This document shows, piece after piece, positions 62,510-64,000 of a DNA stretch of 64,000 nucleotides. The stretch is from Actinomycetota bacterium. Its GTDB lineage: Bacteria; Actinomycetota; Thermoleophilia; RBG-16-64-13. The notes under the pieces were generated by a model. That model was not told the DNA's origin, did not search any database, and saw nothing but the letters and a program-made list of their open reading frames with translations. A program made the position numbers and the translations under genes. Location of the stretch: NCBI GenBank assembly GCA_016278725.1, contig JADQBG010000001.1, positions 179,869-243,868 on the forward strand, given 5' to 3'. Position 1 is the first letter of the stretch, and every line of letters begins with the position of its first letter.

Positions 62510-62938
62510 ATGCCAAAACGGAGTAATAGGCCGACCCACACGAGGAACCTGGTGGACCGCTGCAAGCCCACCGAGTGTCAGCGCTGCGGGGTCATCTGCG
62601 AGTGGGTGGTGCACCCGGCGAGTTGTCTGCGGGAAGGCTGCCGCTACGCCTACTCCTATGAACTGGACGGCTCCACCTATTTCGGCTGTATCGCCAAGGT
62701 GTTCTCGGTGGAAATCGATACCGATTCTTTCACCAGGCAACCCCGGCGGGACGTCTACGGCGCCATCAAGGCCCAACGGCCGCCCCGGCCCGAGTGCGAC
62801 ATCGAACTCGAGCAGGCCTATCGGGCCAAGTACAGCTGGCAGGAGTGCGCCAACCCGACCTTCCTGCAGCATCCCGACGAGTACGCGCCCGCGGCCATCC
62901 GCCTGATGGTCAACGGTTCTCCAAACCGCCGCCGCTAG
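62510..62938 (+). CDS. Cys-rich protein of unknown function
   Basis: Not recognised. 142 residues with a basic start (PKRSNRPTHTRN) and a Cys cluster in the first half: Cys18, CQRCGVIC (from 23), Cys39, Cys44 and Cys60, plus His36, consistent with one or two metal sites. The C-terminal half has alternating charged segments (YRAKYSWQECANPTF) and one more Cys pair. No signal peptide or membrane segment. It appears to be translated from a leaderless mRNA and lies directly before rnz (2-base gap). Coding status is supported by codon bias and by the tight fit with rnz. Confidence 0.75.
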   Translation: MPKRSNRPTHTRNLVDRCKPTECQRCGVICEWVVHPASCLREGCRYAYSYELDGSTYFGCIAKVFSVEIDTDSFTRQPRRDVYGAIKAQRPPRPECDIELEQAYRAKYSWQECANPTFLQHPDEYAPAAIRLMVNGSPNRRR

Positions 62939-62940
62939 CC

Positions 62941-63906
62941 GTGGATCTGCGGCTGGTCTTCCTGGGAACGGCGGGAGCCGTCCCCACCATCGAGCGCGCC
63001 CCCAGCAGCGTTCTGCTCATTCGCGGGGGGGAACGTTTCCTCATCGACTGCGGGGAAGGGACCCAGCGCCAGCTGATGCGTTCGGTGGGGATGTCCCGGA
63101 TGGACAAGATCTTTATCACCCATCTGCACGGCGACCACTATCTGGGATTACCCGGACTGCTCAAGACCCTCAGCCTGATGGGCCGCGAGGAAATCCTCGA
63201 GATTTACGGACCCCCTGGCCTGGCCGACCTGTTTCGGGTGGCGCAGAGGATGTTTGGGCGCTTTGCCTTCCCGGTGGACCTCAAAGAGGTGGCGGTAGGC
63301 GAGGTGTATCAGGGGGTGGGTTACTCGATGATCGCGGTGCCCACGGACCATGGTTTGCCCAGCGTGGGTTGGCTGCTGGCCGAGGCGGATCGTCCCGGGC
63401 GCTTTCACCCGGAGAAGGCGTTGGCACTCGGCGTGGCGGCGGGCCCGGCTTTCGGGCGTCTGCAGGCGGGACAAGCGGTCGAGAACGCCGAGGGCAGGGT
63501 GGTGCGGCCGGAAGAGGTCATGGACGAGCGCCGGCCCGGGCGGAAGATCTTGATAACGGGGGATACCCGGCCGACCGAGGAGGTCATCCAGGCCATCCGG
63601 GGCGGCTCGGTCTTGGTGCACGACGCCACCTTCACCAGCGAGGAGGGCGAGCGCGCCCTGGAGACCCGGCACTCCACGGCGCGTGAGGCGGCCCAGGTGG
63701 CCGGCCAGGCGGAGGTGGAGCTTCTCGTGCTGACCCACATCAGTTCGCGCCACTCGATCCGCTCGCTGGTCTCCGAGGCGCGGAAGACCTTCCCCAACAC
63801 GCTTCTGCCTGATGACTTCGATCATCTGGTGGTGCCCTATCCCGATAAAGGGCGGCCGCGGCTGATCCGCGGGGGAGAGGAGTTGCCCGAGGAGGCCGAG
63901 GGGTAG
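62941..63906 (+). CDS. rnz: ribonuclease Z
   Basis: A metallo-beta-lactamase endonuclease that trims the 3' end of pre-tRNAs. The start LRLVFLGTAGAVPTIERAPSS is family-typical. The metal motif is THLHGDHYLGLPGLL, and ITGDTRP and the late LTHISSRHS carry further ligands. GTG at 62941 gives 321 residues, the usual short-form length; the frame open upstream is a shadow of the Cys-rich gene. The remaining 94 bases of the window after it show no feature beyond GC-rich inverted pieces. Confidence 0.94.
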   Translation: MDLRLVFLGTAGAVPTIERAPSSVLLIRGGERFLIDCGEGTQRQLMRSVGMSRMDKIFITHLHGDHYLGLPGLLKTLSLMGREEILEIYGPPGLADLFRVAQRMFGRFAFPVDLKEVAVGEVYQGVGYSMIAVPTDHGLPSVGWLLAEADRPGRFHPEKALALGVAAGPAFGRLQAGQAVENAEGRVVRPEEVMDERRPGRKILITGDTRPTEEVIQAIRGGSVLVHDATFTSEEGERALETRHSTAREAAQVAGQAEVELLVLTHISSRHSIRSLVSEARKTFPNTLLPDDFDHLVVPYPDKGRPRLIRGGEELPEEAEG

Positions 63907-64000
63907 CCCGGGTCCGTCCGCCCCCCGCGCGCCGCCGGCGGGCTTCCCCCGCGTGCCCGCGTGTACGGGCCCGTGAAGCCGCAGCGTGACGGTCTGACCT

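Noticed and set aside
63907..64000. A terminator or gene start at the end of the window
   Set aside because: GC-rich inverted pieces are present but no T-run or start with ribosome site is seen before the sequence ends.

Overview
The window is about 64 kb of high-GC bacterial DNA from one chromosome, most likely a deep-branching actinobacterium. Evidence: very frequent GTG/TTG starts, a WhiG-type sigma factor placed between dprA/xerC and rpsB-tsf as in actinobacteria, a long recA-recX-rny-miaB-miaA-dapF block, and a lysine/DAP route that uses LL-DAP aminotransferase. The lineage is an inference from gene content and order only. No rRNA, tRNA or CRISPR array was seen.

Positions 1-49406 are a nearly unbroken, co-oriented (+) housekeeping block. 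It runs: trmD (partial)-rplS-lepB-rnhB, an opposing GNAT gene, yraN-comM-dprA-xerC-whiG, rpsB-tsf, pyrH-frr-uppS-cdsA-dxr-rseP-ispG-proS, rimP-nusA-ylxR-infB-ylxP-rbfA-nrnA-truB-ribF, rpsO-pnp-M16 protease-dapB-rnj-ftsK-mnmH-rodZ-rimO-pgsA-thpR-recA-recX, an intergenic structured RNA, then rny-miaB-miaA-dapF-dapL-dut. Stop and start codons overlap at many junctions, so translation is probably coupled. The themes are translation and its factors, RNA decay (PNPase, RNase J, RNase Y), isoprenoid/phospholipid/peptidoglycan precursors, and recombination.

Positions 49446-62484 are an accessory type IV pilus region. Two parallel sets of minor prepilins (V-like, W-like, X-like) lie on opposite strands at its edges. 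Between them are a Nudix hydrolase, a c-di-GMP-I riboswitch with an intrinsic terminator in front of a major pilin, a TPR lipoprotein-like or membrane-anchored protein, a second pilin, and an O-antigen-ligase/O-oligosaccharyltransferase-like protein with TPRs. The pilus motor, platform and prepilin peptidase are not in the window.

A decayed IS3-family element abuts the stop codon of the second pilin and is itself split by an IS110-family element (about 56081-57324). The non-coding left end of that IS110 can be read as a bridge RNA. Its target-binding loop holds a 10-nt left guide and a 9-nt right guide that match exactly the DNA on the two sides of the present insertion, and its donor loop matches the element's own ends. 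All four guides agree on a CA core.

Positions 62510-63906 hold a small Cys-rich protein of unknown function, apparently on a leaderless mRNA, and RNase Z. The other main non-coding find is a roughly 230-nt 6S-like RNA gene between recX and rny, with its own promoter and terminator.
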